Part shown: positions 8,181 to 17,018 of the stretch, piece by piece
How positions within the stretch are numbered: position 1 is the first letter of the stretch
Layout of the letters: every line of letters starts with the position of its first letter
Assembly: GCA_000621985.1 (NCBI GenBank)
Contig: JHWW01000002.1
Location: 372,001 to 436,000 of the forward strand
Direction: 5' to 3'
DNA: 64,000 nucleotides
From: Lachnospiraceae bacterium V9D3004
Lineage (GTDB): Bacteria; Bacillota; Clostridia; Lachnospirales; Lachnospiraceae
Program-made: the position numbers and the translations under genes
Notes under the pieces: model-generated
What the model was told of the DNA's origin: nothing
Database searches by the model: none
The model's input: only the letters and a program-made list of their open reading frames with translations

Positions 8181-10217
8181 ATGGCGGTTTTTGAGAAAGC
8201 ATGGCTGAATTACAGAGTATTAAAAGAGCTTGAAGGTTGCAGAAATGATATTAAAGTCATTTTCTCTGATGTCAAAGGGAAATGTATTGATAATGCAATT
8301 AATGAATTAAAACTTGCGGTAACGGATATTATTGGAGGTGATGAACCGGGAATATGCACCTGCGTAAGAATTGTATCTGAATTATCCGATGGTATATATC
8401 TGAAATTGTATAATGATGATGACAAAGAGCTTAACGATGGTTTTGAGCCGGGGGAAGAAGGATATGCGGTTTATTATGATGCGGATAACAGACTTACCGT
8501 CATTGCGGCGGATAATGACAGAGGGATATTATACGGTGTATTTGCATTCATAAGGAATCTGAGGAAAGGAATGCTTCCTTCGGATATCAGACTGACAGAG
8601 AAACCGGACATAACTTTCCGAATGCTCGACCATTGGGATAATATGTATGGTGATATTGAGAGAGGATATTCCGGCAATTCATTTTTCTATGACAATTACA
8701 GGATAATAATAGACGACAGAACCGAATTCTATGCAAGAATGATGGCTTCTATCGGGATCAATGCAATTGCGATCAATAACGTTAATGTGCATCAGGAAGA
8801 AACTCTTCTTATAACTGACAAATATCTGAATGAAGTGAAACGTATCAACGATATATTTGCTTCTTACGGTATAAAATTATATCTTAGCGTTAATTATGCT
8901 GCTCCAGTGGAGATGGTCGAACTTGAAGTGTCGGATCCTCTTGATGAAGGAGTTATTGAATGGTGGAAGAAGGCTTCGGCTCATTTATATGATGTGATCC
9001 CGGATTTTGGAGGTTATCTTGTAAAAGCAGATTCAGAAGGAAGACCCGGACCGTTCACGTATGGAAGAACACATGCTGACGGAGCCAATATGCTTGCCCG
9101 TACGATCGCACAGTACGGCGGCAATGTAATATGGAGATGTTTTGTATATAACTGCAGACAGGACTGGAGAGACCGTAAGACTGACAGAGCAAGGGCGGCT
9201 TATGATCATTTTATTGGGCTCGACGGGGAATTTGATGACAATGTTGTTCTTCAGATAAAGAACGGACCGGTTGATTTTCAGCCGAGAGAACCTGTTTCGC
9301 CATTATTCGGCGGTCTTAAGAAGACCAATATGTTCCTTGAGGTTCAGATTGCACAGGAATATACAGGACAGCAAAGACATGTGTGTTATCTTGTTCCGAT
9401 GTGGAAAGAGATACTTGATTTTAATACATATGCTTCCGATAAAGGAACGGTCAAAGAGATCGTATCCGGTGAAGCTTACGGTAACAGACTGTGCGGTATA
9501 GCCGGAGTTACCAATACAGGTAATGATATCAACTGGACAGGACATGACCTTGCGGGCGCCAATCTGTACGGCTATGGCAGAATGTGTTTTGATACTGCAC
9601 TGTCTGCGGAAGAGATCGCAAGAGAATGGATCACGCAGGAATTTGGTACGGATAAGTTTATTAATGATACCGTGTACGATATTATCGGTAATTCATGGCT
9701 TACATATGAAAAATACACACCGCCTCTCGGAGTGGGCTGGATGGTTAATCCAAGCAATCATTACGGTCCGAATGTTGATGGATATGAATATGACAGGTGG
9801 GGAACATATCATTTTGCGGATTGCAAGGGTGTCGGTGTTGACAGAACTGTAGCTACCGGTACCGGTTATGCTTCTCAATACAACAAGCCGTGGAGTGACA
9901 GGTATGAGAAGCCTGAGACAACTCCTGATGAACTTCTTCTTTTCTTCCATCATATGGATTATGATTATGTGCTGGATTCAGGTAAGACGATAATTCAACA
10001 TATATATGACACACATTTTGAAGGGGTTGAAGAAGTTGAGCGCATGATAGATAAATGGAAAAAACTGGAAGGCAAGATAAATCCTGTAATATATGAACGC
10101 ACATTGGATCGTCTTAATGAACAGCTTGAGAGCGCTAAAGAATGGCGTGACAGGATTAATACATATTTTTATCGCAAGTCGGGAACAGAGGATAAAAAAG
10201 GAAGAACAATTTATTGA
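8181..10217 (+). CDS. aguA: GH67 alpha-glucuronidase
   Basis: This enzyme removes (4-O-methyl)glucuronic acid from the non-reducing end of aldouronic acids. The frame opens at ATG 8157 inside the previous stop, but AGGGAGGAG at 8162-8170 is placed ten bases before ATG 8181. That start gives 678 residues, close to the 679 of Geobacillus AguA. With it the catalytic residues fall at Glu286 (KADSEGRPGP, general acid), Asp365 (GPVDFQPRE) and Glu393 (IAQEYTG), each one off the Geobacillus positions 285, 364 and 392. The family signature HWDN...ERGYSG is at about 151-164. No signal peptide, so it is cytoplasmic and works with the GH10 and GH3 enzymes upstream. Confidence 0.95.
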   Translation: MAVFEKAWLNYRVLKELEGCRNDIKVIFSDVKGKCIDNAINELKLAVTDIIGGDEPGICTCVRIVSELSDGIYLKLYNDDDKELNDGFEPGEEGYAVYYDADNRLTVIAADNDRGILYGVFAFIRNLRKGMLPSDIRLTEKPDITFRMLDHWDNMYGDIERGYSGNSFFYDNYRIIIDDRTEFYARMMASIGINAIAINNVNVHQEETLLITDKYLNEVKRINDIFASYGIKLYLSVNYAAPVEMVELEVSDPLDEGVIEWWKKASAHLYDVIPDFGGYLVKADSEGRPGPFTYGRTHADGANMLARTIAQYGGNVIWRCFVYNCRQDWRDRKTDRARAAYDHFIGLDGEFDDNVVLQIKNGPVDFQPREPVSPLFGGLKKTNMFLEVQIAQEYTGQQRHVCYLVPMWKEILDFNTYASDKGTVKEIVSGEAYGNRLCGIAGVTNTGNDINWTGHDLAGANLYGYGRMCFDTALSAEEIAREWITQEFGTDKFINDTVYDIIGNSWLTYEKYTPPLGVGWMVNPSNHYGPNVDGYEYDRWGTYHFADCKGVGVDRTVATGTGYASQYNKPWSDRYEKPETTPDELLLFFHHMDYDYVLDSGKTIIQHIYDTHFEGVEEVERMIDKWKKLEGKINPVIYERTLDRLNEQLESAKEWRDRINTYFYRKSGTEDKKGRTIY

Positions 10218-10224
10218 TATATGT

Positions 10225-10253
10225 TTTACTTTAAAATGAATTCATGATATAAT
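10225..10253 (+). promoter_or_regulatory. Sigma-A promoter upstream of nrdR
   Basis: TTTACT (10225-10230), a 17-base spacer and TATAAT (10248-10253) lie directly after the aguA stop and about 87 bases before nrdR. I did not find a convincing NrdR box in the leader. Confidence 0.6.
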
Positions 10254-10339
10254 TATTATTGTTCACATGTATATGGTGACTATGAAGCCAGTGTACTGAA
10301 CAATTATATATAATTATAATTATTCAAGGAGAGAAGTAT

Positions 10340-10792
10340 ATGAAGTGTCCATTTTGCGGAAAAGCAGATACTAAAGTTATCGATTCAAGACCGGCAGATG
10401 ATAACAGTTCGATCAGAAGAAGAAGACAATGCGATAAGTGCGGTAAGAGGTTCACTACATATGAAAAAGTTGAAACGATACCTCTTGTTGTCGTAAAGAA
10501 AGACATGACGCGTGAATTGTACGATCGTTCCAAGATTGAAAAGGGTGTATACAAATCGTGTCATAAGCTTCCGGTTCCGGTAGAAAAAATCGATGAGGTG
10601 ATAGACAGTATAGAGGCAGCTCTTTTTAACCTTGAGACAAAAGAGATACAGAGCAATGTCATCGGCGAGATGGTTATGGACAAATTAAAAGACCTGGATG
10701 CTGTTGCTTATGTGCGTTTTGCTTCCATTTACAGGGAGTTCAAGGATGTTAACACATTCATGGATGAGATAAAAAAGATATTAGACAGTTGA
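10340..10792 (+). CDS. nrdR: Transcriptional repressor NrdR
   Basis: A 150-residue regulator of ribonucleotide reductase genes that senses ATP/dATP. The N-terminal zinc ribbon has Cys3, Cys6, Cys31 and Cys34, with a basic RRRR stretch at about 26-29 used for DNA contact. The ATP-cone domain spans about 49-139 (IPLVVVKKDMTREL onward). Full family length. The ATG has AAGGAGAG upstream. It is a single-gene unit, with a promoter at 10225 and a terminator at 10819. No nrd genes are nearby, as is usual for this regulator. Confidence 0.97.
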   Translation: MKCPFCGKADTKVIDSRPADDNSSIRRRRQCDKCGKRFTTYEKVETIPLVVVKKDMTRELYDRSKIEKGVYKSCHKLPVPVEKIDEVIDSIEAALFNLETKEIQSNVIGEMVMDKLKDLDAVAYVRFASIYREFKDVNTFMDEIKKILDS

Positions 10793-10818
10793 AAATCAGT
10801 ATTACATATGTTATTATT

Positions 10819-10849
10819 AGGCCATCTGTATATCAGATGGTCTTTTTTC
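10819..10849 (+). terminator. Rho-independent terminator after nrdR
   Basis: A ten-pair stem (10819-10828 with 10834-10843, including one G-T pair) closes a TATAT loop and runs into TTTTTT. Confidence 0.88.
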
Positions 10850-10929
10850 GATTATATTTGTAACAGTTCAGCCCCTAAGTTCATGTGGTGCTGAACTTTC
10901 ATAAGGATACTGCGTGGAAGGGAGCTTAT

Positions 10930-12477
10930 ATGTTTTGTAAGTCTTTTTGCAGTGTCGTTATCGGTGTCAATGCGTGTATTATTCAGATTGAGGCAGATGT
11001 AAGTGAAGGAATGCCGGTATTTAATCTTGTAGGCATGCTGGGTTCTGAAGTTAAGGAAGCTAAAGAAAGGGTCAGAAGTGCGATAAGGAATCTTGGATTA
11101 AGGTTTCCGCCCAAAAGAATAACCCTTAATATGTCGCCGGCAGATATAAGGAAATCAGGTACGGCATTTGATCTTTCAATAGCATTTTCATTGATGGGTG
11201 CGTTCGGAAATGTTCCTACAAGTTTATTTGACAAGATACTTTTCATTGGCGAACTGAGTCTTGATGGACATATCAATAAAGTGAACGGTGTCCTTTCTAT
11301 GGTATTATCAGCAAAAGAAAGCGGATTCAGGTTTTGTATGGTGCCAGAAGAAAATGTTGCGGAAGCCGTGCTTGCCGGAGGTATCGGTATTATCGGTGCG
11401 GATACACTCGCCAGGGCAGTTGAGATCATAACGGATGGAGATCTTTTGAATTACACGTCTAAAGAAGCAACATGGAATCCCTGTATGGAATATCATGTGA
11501 CGAAAGATTATTCGGATGTGAGCGGACAACATGCAGTAAGAAGAGCCGCTGAGATTGCAGCAGCGGGAGGGCACAATCTTCTTATGATCGGCTCACCGGG
11601 GTCGGGTAAAACAATGATCGCGGAAAGAATGCCGGGAATACTTCCGCCCATGTCAAGAGACGAGAGTATTGAAGTTTCGAGAATATACAGTGTATGCGGT
11701 GAATTTGGAGGGAAGAACGGATATATGTATGAGAGACCGTTTCGTTCACCTCATCATTCGATTCCGAGAACCGGACTTGTCGGTGGCGGCAATTACCCGC
11801 TTCCGGGCGAGATAAGTCTTGCACACAACGGTGTACTGTTTCTTGATGAGCTTACGGAATTTCCGAGGAACATTATCGAACTGTTAAGACAACCTCTTGA
11901 GAATAAAACAATCATACATGCAAGAAGCAATATGACAATAAGATATCCATGTAACTTCGTGCTTGTGGCGGCGACCAATCCATGTCCATGCGGTTATTAT
12001 CCGGACAGAAAAAAATGTCGCTGCACAGACAGACAGATACAGAAATATCTCTCGAAGATCAGTCATGCATTTCTTGACAGGATCGATCTTGTGGTGGATG
12101 TAAGGCCGGTTGAATATAATATGTTCGACGATAATAACAGGAATGAAAGTTCGAAAGATATCAGAAAAAGAGTCGGAAGAGCTTATGACATTCAGCGTGA
12201 CAGATATAAGGATACAGAGTATTCGCGCAATTCGGAACTTGATATGGATGGAATAAAAAAATGGTGTCATATATCTGCCGAGGATAATGAATATCTGGAA
12301 ATGATATTCGGCAAACTTGAATTGTCGGCAAGGTCATATTACAGACTGATCAAAGTATCAAGAACGATCGCAGACATAGAGGGTTCGGATACGATTGAGA
12401 GAAAGCATCTCACTGAAGCTGTGTATTACCAGTCGCTTGATAAAAAATACAAGGCGATGGGTGGTGGCACGATATGA
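10930..12477 (+). CDS. YifB/ComM-family Mg-chelatase-like AAA ATPase
   Basis: The frame is open from ATG 10885, but the family begins at the residues encoded from ATG 10930 (MFCKSFCSVVIG), which has GGAAGGGAG five bases upstream; this gives 515 residues. An N-terminal Lon-protease-like fold (ChlI domain, about 1-170) precedes an AAA core with Walker A GSPGSGKT at 221-228 and Walker B VLFLDEL at 302-308. A Cys-rich stretch (CPCG...CRC) is at about 352-365. ComM in naturally competent proteobacteria is a helicase that aids branch migration during transformation. Here the gene is coupled to dprA (4-base overlap), a common Firmicutes pairing that fits DNA uptake or recombination. Magnesium chelation is not implied. 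Confidence 0.92.
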   Translation: MFCKSFCSVVIGVNACIIQIEADVSEGMPVFNLVGMLGSEVKEAKERVRSAIRNLGLRFPPKRITLNMSPADIRKSGTAFDLSIAFSLMGAFGNVPTSLFDKILFIGELSLDGHINKVNGVLSMVLSAKESGFRFCMVPEENVAEAVLAGGIGIIGADTLARAVEIITDGDLLNYTSKEATWNPCMEYHVTKDYSDVSGQHAVRRAAEIAAAGGHNLLMIGSPGSGKTMIAERMPGILPPMSRDESIEVSRIYSVCGEFGGKNGYMYERPFRSPHHSIPRTGLVGGGNYPLPGEISLAHNGVLFLDELTEFPRNIIELLRQPLENKTIIHARSNMTIRYPCNFVLVAATNPCPCGYYPDRKKCRCTDRQIQKYLSKISHAFLDRIDLVVDVRPVEYNMFDDNNRNESSKDIRKRVGRAYDIQRDRYKDTEYSRNSELDMDGIKKWCHISAEDNEYLEMIFGKLELSARSYYRLIKVSRTIADIEGSDTIERKHLTEAVYYQSLDKKYKAMGGGTI

Positions 12478-13592
12478 TGATGAACGAGGAGTTGTTGTGG
12501 CTCTGGCTGTTGAATCTTCAGGGAATTGGAAGAAAAAGCATCAAAAGACTGATTGATGTATTAAAAACACCGGAAGCAATATATAATGCTTCGGATAAGG
12601 TTATTGAATCGTTTGAATTTTTGAAAAAAAAGCAAAAAGAAAGACTAAAGGATAAAAATATTGATAGGATAAAGGTATTAAAAGATAAATTATACAAAAA
12701 AAACATACAATTCATTCATTTGAACGATCCGTTATATCCCACAAAGCTGAAAAATATACCGGATAAACCTTTTGGATTGTATGTGAAAACATATGACATT
12801 AAAAATGCAAGTATGTTTGACAGACCGTGTGTATCAATAATCGGCTCGAGAAATTGTACGGATTACGGCTACAATACGGCATATGATATCGCTGCACGCC
12901 TTGCGGCATGCGATATTACGATCATTAGCGGAATGGCAAAAGGAATTGACGCTGCCGCGCAAAAAGGTGCGTTATCACAAAAAGGAAAAACCTGTAGTGT
13001 ACTTGGATGCGGTGTTGATATATGTTATCCGCCCGATAATATAGAATTATATATGAATATATATGAAAACGGTATGTTGTTATCGGAATATGTGCCTGGA
13101 ACCGAGCCGTTAAAAGGACTGTTTCCGGAAAGAAACCGGATCATATCGGGCCTGAGCGAAATAGTGATAGTTGTTGAAGCGGGAAATAAAAGCGGCTCAC
13201 TTATAACAGCTGATATGGCACTGGAACAGGGGCGTGATGTATATGCGGTCCCCGGCAGACTGACAGATGCCATGAGTGAAGGTTGTAACAAGCTTATAAG
13301 GCACGGTGCGGGTATATTTACCGATATAAAAGATGTGCTTTTTGAACTGGGAATGGCAGAAGATGACAAAATATGTATATTAATACCAGATAATAAACCT
13401 CTTGCCATAGAGGAAAAAATAGTGTATGCTAGATTAAGTTTGGAACCGAAACACATCGAAAGCATTATAGACGAGACCGGAATGCCTTTTTCGCAGGTTA
13501 TGAGTATACTTGTGGGGCTTGAGATGAAGAAGCTCGTAAGGCAGTCTGCCGTGAATCAGTACGTGCTTGATGTAGGTTACTATAATACTTAA
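12474..13592 (+). CDS. dprA: DNA processing protein DprA (Smf)
   Basis: A 372-residue protein that loads RecA on incoming single-stranded DNA in transformation. An N-terminal helix-hairpin-helix/SAM-like region (about 1-65) is followed by a Rossmann-like core: GSRNCTDYG at 124-132, SGMAKGIDAAAQ at 152-163, FPERNRIISGLS at 217-228 and GSLITADMALEQ at 241-252. A winged-helix domain ends the protein from about residue 305. The start overlaps the stop of the previous gene (ATGATGATG), with GGGTGG eight bases upstream of the first ATG. It lies 20 bases before topA, an old Firmicutes arrangement. Confidence 0.96.
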   Translation: MMMNEELLWLWLLNLQGIGRKSIKRLIDVLKTPEAIYNASDKVIESFEFLKKKQKERLKDKNIDRIKVLKDKLYKKNIQFIHLNDPLYPTKLKNIPDKPFGLYVKTYDIKNASMFDRPCVSIIGSRNCTDYGYNTAYDIAARLAACDITIISGMAKGIDAAAQKGALSQKGKTCSVLGCGVDICYPPDNIELYMNIYENGMLLSEYVPGTEPLKGLFPERNRIISGLSEIVIVVEAGNKSGSLITADMALEQGRDVYAVPGRLTDAMSEGCNKLIRHGAGIFTDIKDVLFELGMAEDDKICILIPDNKPLAIEEKIVYARLSLEPKHIESIIDETGMPFSQVMSILVGLEMKKLVRQSAVNQYVLDVGYYNT

Positions 13593-13612
13593 TTCATTCA
13601 GGAGTGTATATA

Positions 13613-15667
13613 ATGGGTAAGAATCTTGTTATTGTTGAGTCACCTGCCAAAGCGGAGACTATCAAGAAGTTTCTAGGAAAAAACTATGAAGTACTTGCAT
13701 CTAACGGACATGTCAGGGATCTTCCGAAAAGCCAGTTGGGAATAGATGTTGATAATGATTACGAGCCGAAGTATATCACCATAAGAGGAAAGGGTGATCT
13801 GCTTGCAAAACTCAGAAAAGAAGCTAAGAAAGCTGATAAAGTATATCTCGCGACCGACCCGGACCGTGAAGGGGAGGCAATATCGTGGCATCTTCTCGAA
13901 GCGCTTAAGCTCGATGAGAAGAAGACAAGCAGGATCACATTTAACGAGATAACCAAGAACGCAGTCAAGCAGTCGATCAAACAGGCAAGAAATATAGATA
14001 TGAATCTTGTGGATTCACAGCAGGTCAGAAGAATGCTTGACCGCATGGTGGGTTACAAGATAAGTCCCGTTCTCTGGGAAAAGGTTAAGAGAGGTTTAAG
14101 TGCCGGAAGAGTACAGTCCGTTGCTTTAAGACTTATATGCGACAGAGATCGTGAGATCAATTCATTTATACCTAAGGAATATTGGAATCTTGATGCCAGT
14201 TTTGAAGTACCTGGCGAGAAGAAACCCCTTACGGCGCATTTCTACGGAACTGCAAAAGATAAGATGACAATTGACAGTAAGAAACAGGTTGAAGATATAA
14301 TCAATTCGGTCAAAGACAGACAATTCACGGTGAGTGATGTTAAGGTGTCCGAAAGAACAAGAAAGTCGCCGGTTCCGTTTACGACAAGTACACTTCAACA
14401 GGAAGCATCCAAGAATCTCAACTTCTCTACCCAGAAGACGATGAGGATAGCACAGCAGCTGTACGAAGGAGTATCCATAAAAGGACATGGAACCGTTGGT
14501 CTGATCACTTATCTGCGTACAGATTCTACACGTGTGTCCGAAGAGGCAAATGAGGCATGTATACAATATGTGACCGAAAACTTCGGAGAGAAATATGTTC
14601 AGAAAAATGAAAAGAAGAATACTTCTCAAGGAAAGATACAGGATGCTCATGAAGCGATAAGGCCGACATATATTGAATTCACGCCGGATATGGTTAAAGA
14701 CCAGCTTCAGAGAGATCAGTTCAGACTTTACCAGTTAATATGGAAGAGATTTGTTGCAAGCAGAATGCAGCCGGCAGTATATGAGACAAAAAGTGTACGT
14801 CTGGAATGTGAAGGTTACAGATTCAATGCGGCAGCATCAAAGATTGTATTTAACGGATATCTCAAAGTATATAAGAATGATGAAGATGAAGAAGAGTCCG
14901 ATGTAATATCCGCATCACTTGAAAAAGACATGCAACTTAATTGTGTGCAATTCGATAAGAGCCAGCATTTTACACAGCCTCCGGCTCATTACACAGAGGC
15001 GTCACTCGTCAAAACGTTAGAAGAACTCGGAATCGGAAGGCCGAGTACTTATGCACCGACAATTACAACAATAATCGCAAGAAGATATGTTGCAAAAGAA
15101 AAGAAGAACCTGTATGTTACCGAAATGGGCGAGATTGTTAACGAGATCATGATGAGAGCGTTTACTACAATTGTAGACGTGAATTTCACTGCTAATCTTG
15201 AAGCTCTTCTTGACTGCGTTGAGGACGGAACAGTTCAGTGGAAAACAGTAGTCAGGAACTTCTATCCGGACCTTGCGGAAGCAGTGTCCAATGCTGAAGA
15301 AAAACTTGAGAAGATAAAGATTGAAGACGAGACAACCGAAGAGGTGTGCGACAACTGCGGACGTAATATGGTTATCAAATACGGTCCTCACGGCAAATTC
15401 CTTGCCTGTCCTGGTTTCCCGGAATGCCGCAATACGAAGCCTTATTATGAAAAAATAGGTGTGAAATGTCCTGATTGCGACGGTGATATCGTAATTAAGA
15501 TCTCACAAAAAGGAAGAAGGTATTACGGCTGTACGAATAATCCCGAATGCGGATTTATGTCCTGGCAGAAACCTTCAGGTAAATTATGCCCGGAATGCGG
15601 TAAGATGCTGCTTGTTAAAGGAAACAAGCTTGCATGTATGGATGCCTCATGTGGTTATAAGGAATAA
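13613..15667 (+). CDS. topA: DNA topoisomerase I
   Basis: A type IA topoisomerase that relaxes negative supercoils. A GTG is open at 13604, but AGGAG at 13600-13604 fits ATG 13613, giving 684 residues. The TOPRIM domain carries IVESPAKAETI (7-17) and DPDREGEA (82-89). The active-site tyrosine is Tyr300 in ITYLRTDS. The C terminus has three zinc-ribbon repeats: CDNCG...CPGFPEC, CPDC...CTNNPEC and CPECG...CMDASC. It sits between dprA and codY; in Bacillus subtilis trmFO, codV and clpQY lie between topA and codY and are absent here. Confidence 0.97.
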   Translation: MGKNLVIVESPAKAETIKKFLGKNYEVLASNGHVRDLPKSQLGIDVDNDYEPKYITIRGKGDLLAKLRKEAKKADKVYLATDPDREGEAISWHLLEALKLDEKKTSRITFNEITKNAVKQSIKQARNIDMNLVDSQQVRRMLDRMVGYKISPVLWEKVKRGLSAGRVQSVALRLICDRDREINSFIPKEYWNLDASFEVPGEKKPLTAHFYGTAKDKMTIDSKKQVEDIINSVKDRQFTVSDVKVSERTRKSPVPFTTSTLQQEASKNLNFSTQKTMRIAQQLYEGVSIKGHGTVGLITYLRTDSTRVSEEANEACIQYVTENFGEKYVQKNEKKNTSQGKIQDAHEAIRPTYIEFTPDMVKDQLQRDQFRLYQLIWKRFVASRMQPAVYETKSVRLECEGYRFNAAASKIVFNGYLKVYKNDEDEEESDVISASLEKDMQLNCVQFDKSQHFTQPPAHYTEASLVKTLEELGIGRPSTYAPTITTIIARRYVAKEKKNLYVTEMGEIVNEIMMRAFTTIVDVNFTANLEALLDCVEDGTVQWKTVVRNFYPDLAEAVSNAEEKLEKIKIEDETTEEVCDNCGRNMVIKYGPHGKFLACPGFPECRNTKPYYEKIGVKCPDCDGDIVIKISQKGRRYYGCTNNPECGFMSWQKPSGKLCPECGKMLLVKGNKLACMDASCGYKE

Positions 15668-15684
15668 GAACACACATTATTTTG

Positions 15685-15713
15685 TTGAATTTTCTGAAAA
15701 TTCGTGATATAAT
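15685..15713 (+). promoter_or_regulatory. Sigma-A promoter of codY (and possibly the fla/che run)
   Basis: TTGAAT (15685-15690), a 17-base spacer and TATAAT (15708-15713) lie 32 bases before the codY start. There is no hairpin terminator between codY and flgB, so transcripts from here may continue into the flagellar genes. Confidence 0.8.
15688..15702 (+). promoter_or_regulatory. CodY box overlapping the codY promoter
   Basis: AATTTTCTGAAAATT matches all 15 positions of the CodY consensus AATTTTCWGAAAATT. It covers the end of the -35 element and most of the spacer, so bound CodY would block RNA polymerase. This indicates autorepression by GTP- and branched-chain-amino-acid-loaded CodY. Confidence 0.9.
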
Positions 15714-15745
15714 CCTTCTTATATAATTAAGACAGGAGTTTGGAT

Positions 15746-16519
15746 ATGAGTGTTCAGTTGTTGGACAAGACAAGAAAAATTAATAAACTGCTTCACAATA
15801 ATACCTCAAGTAAGTTTGTTTTCAACGATATTTGCGGTGTTCTTAGTGATGTTCTTGATTCTAACACTCTTGTCATAAGCAGGAAGGGCAAGGTGCTTGG
15901 CATTAAGATCTACAACAGCGAAGCTGTCATAGAAGAGCTTGTTGAGAATGAAGTGGGTAAGATGATCGACGAGAATCTTAATGAGAGGCTTCTTAATGTG
16001 TTGTCGACGATGGAGAATGCCAATCTGCTTACTTTTGGATTCGACGATACTCTTACAAAAGAATACCGTGCGGTGATTGCACCGATAGATATCGCCGGAG
16101 AACGTCTCGGAACGTTATTTATATACAGACCGGGTAATGCTTATGATATAGATGATATTATACTGAGCGAATACGGAACTACTGTTGTCGGTCTCGAGAT
16201 GCTTCGTTCTTTAAAGGAAGAAGATGCCGAGAACGCAAGAAAGAGACAGATCGTAAGATCTGCGATCAATACTCTTTCATATTCCGAAGTGGAAGCTATT
16301 ACTCATGTATTTGAAGAACTTGGCAACGAAGAAGGAATTCTTGTCGCCAGCAAGATAGCGGACAGAGTTGGGATCACAAGATCCGTTATTGTCAACGCGA
16401 TGCGTAAGTTTGAGAGTGCGGGAGTTATAGAATCACATTCATCCGGTATGAAAGGTACATATGTTAAAGTATTGAATGATGCTGTATTCAGCGAACTGGA
16501 TAAGTTAAAGAGAGCCTGA
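15746..16519 (+). CDS. codY: GTP-sensing global repressor CodY
   Basis: A 257-residue regulator that binds GTP and branched-chain amino acids and represses starvation, uptake and motility genes when nutrients are plentiful. A TTG is open at 15740, but CAGGAG at 15733-15738 fits ATG 15746 and the family N terminus (MSVQLLDKTRKIN). Residues 1 to about 155 are the GAF-type effector domain, followed by a linker helix and the winged helix-turn-helix at about 183-245, with the recognition helix around SRSV-like TRSVIVNAMRKFE (211-223). A CodY box lies in its own promoter. The flagellar run starts 95 bases downstream, as in Bacillus. Confidence 0.96.
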   Translation: MSVQLLDKTRKINKLLHNNTSSKFVFNDICGVLSDVLDSNTLVISRKGKVLGIKIYNSEAVIEELVENEVGKMIDENLNERLLNVLSTMENANLLTFGFDDTLTKEYRAVIAPIDIAGERLGTLFIYRPGNAYDIDDIILSEYGTTVVGLEMLRSLKEEDAENARKRQIVRSAINTLSYSEVEAITHVFEELGNEEGILVASKIADRVGITRSVIVNAMRKFESAGVIESHSSGMKGTYVKVLNDAVFSELDKLKRA

Positions 16520-16614
16520 AAGGATTCAGCGTATAGGATTATAAAAGGATTTATGAGGTATGGGAACTCATGAATCTTTTTGGTGTGAAAATTAAAATGG
16601 GAGGGATAACGGAT

Positions 16615-17004
16615 ATGATCAGTACAGATGCATATAATTATATCAATGTACTTCAGAAAACGGCTAATGCGGCGTGGTATCGAAACAGCATACTGGATAA
16701 TAACATTGCCAATGTCAGCACGCCTAATTATAAACGTAAGGATGTCCAGTTTGAGACATATCTTATGACATCCCTTGCAGGCGGCGATTCGCTTGATGCC
16801 AATATTTCCAATGTCGATCTTGATGAACTTCAACCAACTACATATGTAGACCAGTCTAATCTCAGTTACAGACTAGATGGCAATAATGTTGATATCAATA
16901 CAGAAGAAGCTGAGCTTGCAAAGAACCAGTTGAGATATTATTACCTTCTTGATTCGATGTCACAGGAATTCGGCAGGATTAAGTCGGCAATGTCCAGGAA
17001 TTAA
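16615..17004 (+). CDS. flgB: Flagellar rod protein FlgB
   Basis: Proximal rod subunit, exported through the flagellar type III apparatus. A frame is open from 16570, but GGGAGGG at 16599-16605 lies nine bases before ATG 16615, giving 129 residues, normal for FlgB. The rod motif NNIANVSTPNYKRKDV is near the N terminus, and the C-terminal helix (ELAKNQLRYYYLLDSMSQEFGRIKSAM) packs in the rod. First gene of the fla/che run. A weak ATGAG/CTCAT inverted repeat at about 16554-16572 is the only structure seen between it and codY. Confidence 0.94.
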   Translation: MISTDAYNYINVLQKTANAAWYRNSILDNNIANVSTPNYKRKDVQFETYLMTSLAGGDSLDANISNVDLDELQPTTYVDQSNLSYRLDGNNVDINTEEAELAKNQLRYYYLLDSMSQEFGRIKSAMSRN

Positions 17005-17018
17005 GCGGAGGTGTATTT

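Noticed and set aside
10865-10897. AGTTCAGC/GCTGAACT inverted repeat with a 17-base loop before the YifB/ComM-like gene
   Set aside because: Could be a leader hairpin, but it has no T-run, no riboswitch features and a long loop; too weak to call.
10885-10929. Longer N terminus for the YifB/ComM-like protein from ATG 10885
   Set aside because: The family starts at the residues encoded from 10930, which also has the good ribosome site.
16520-16614. Search for a sigma-28 or sigma-A promoter between codY and flgB
   Set aside because: TAAA and GCGTATAG blocks occur but the spacing (19) is wrong; no acceptable -35/-10 pair.
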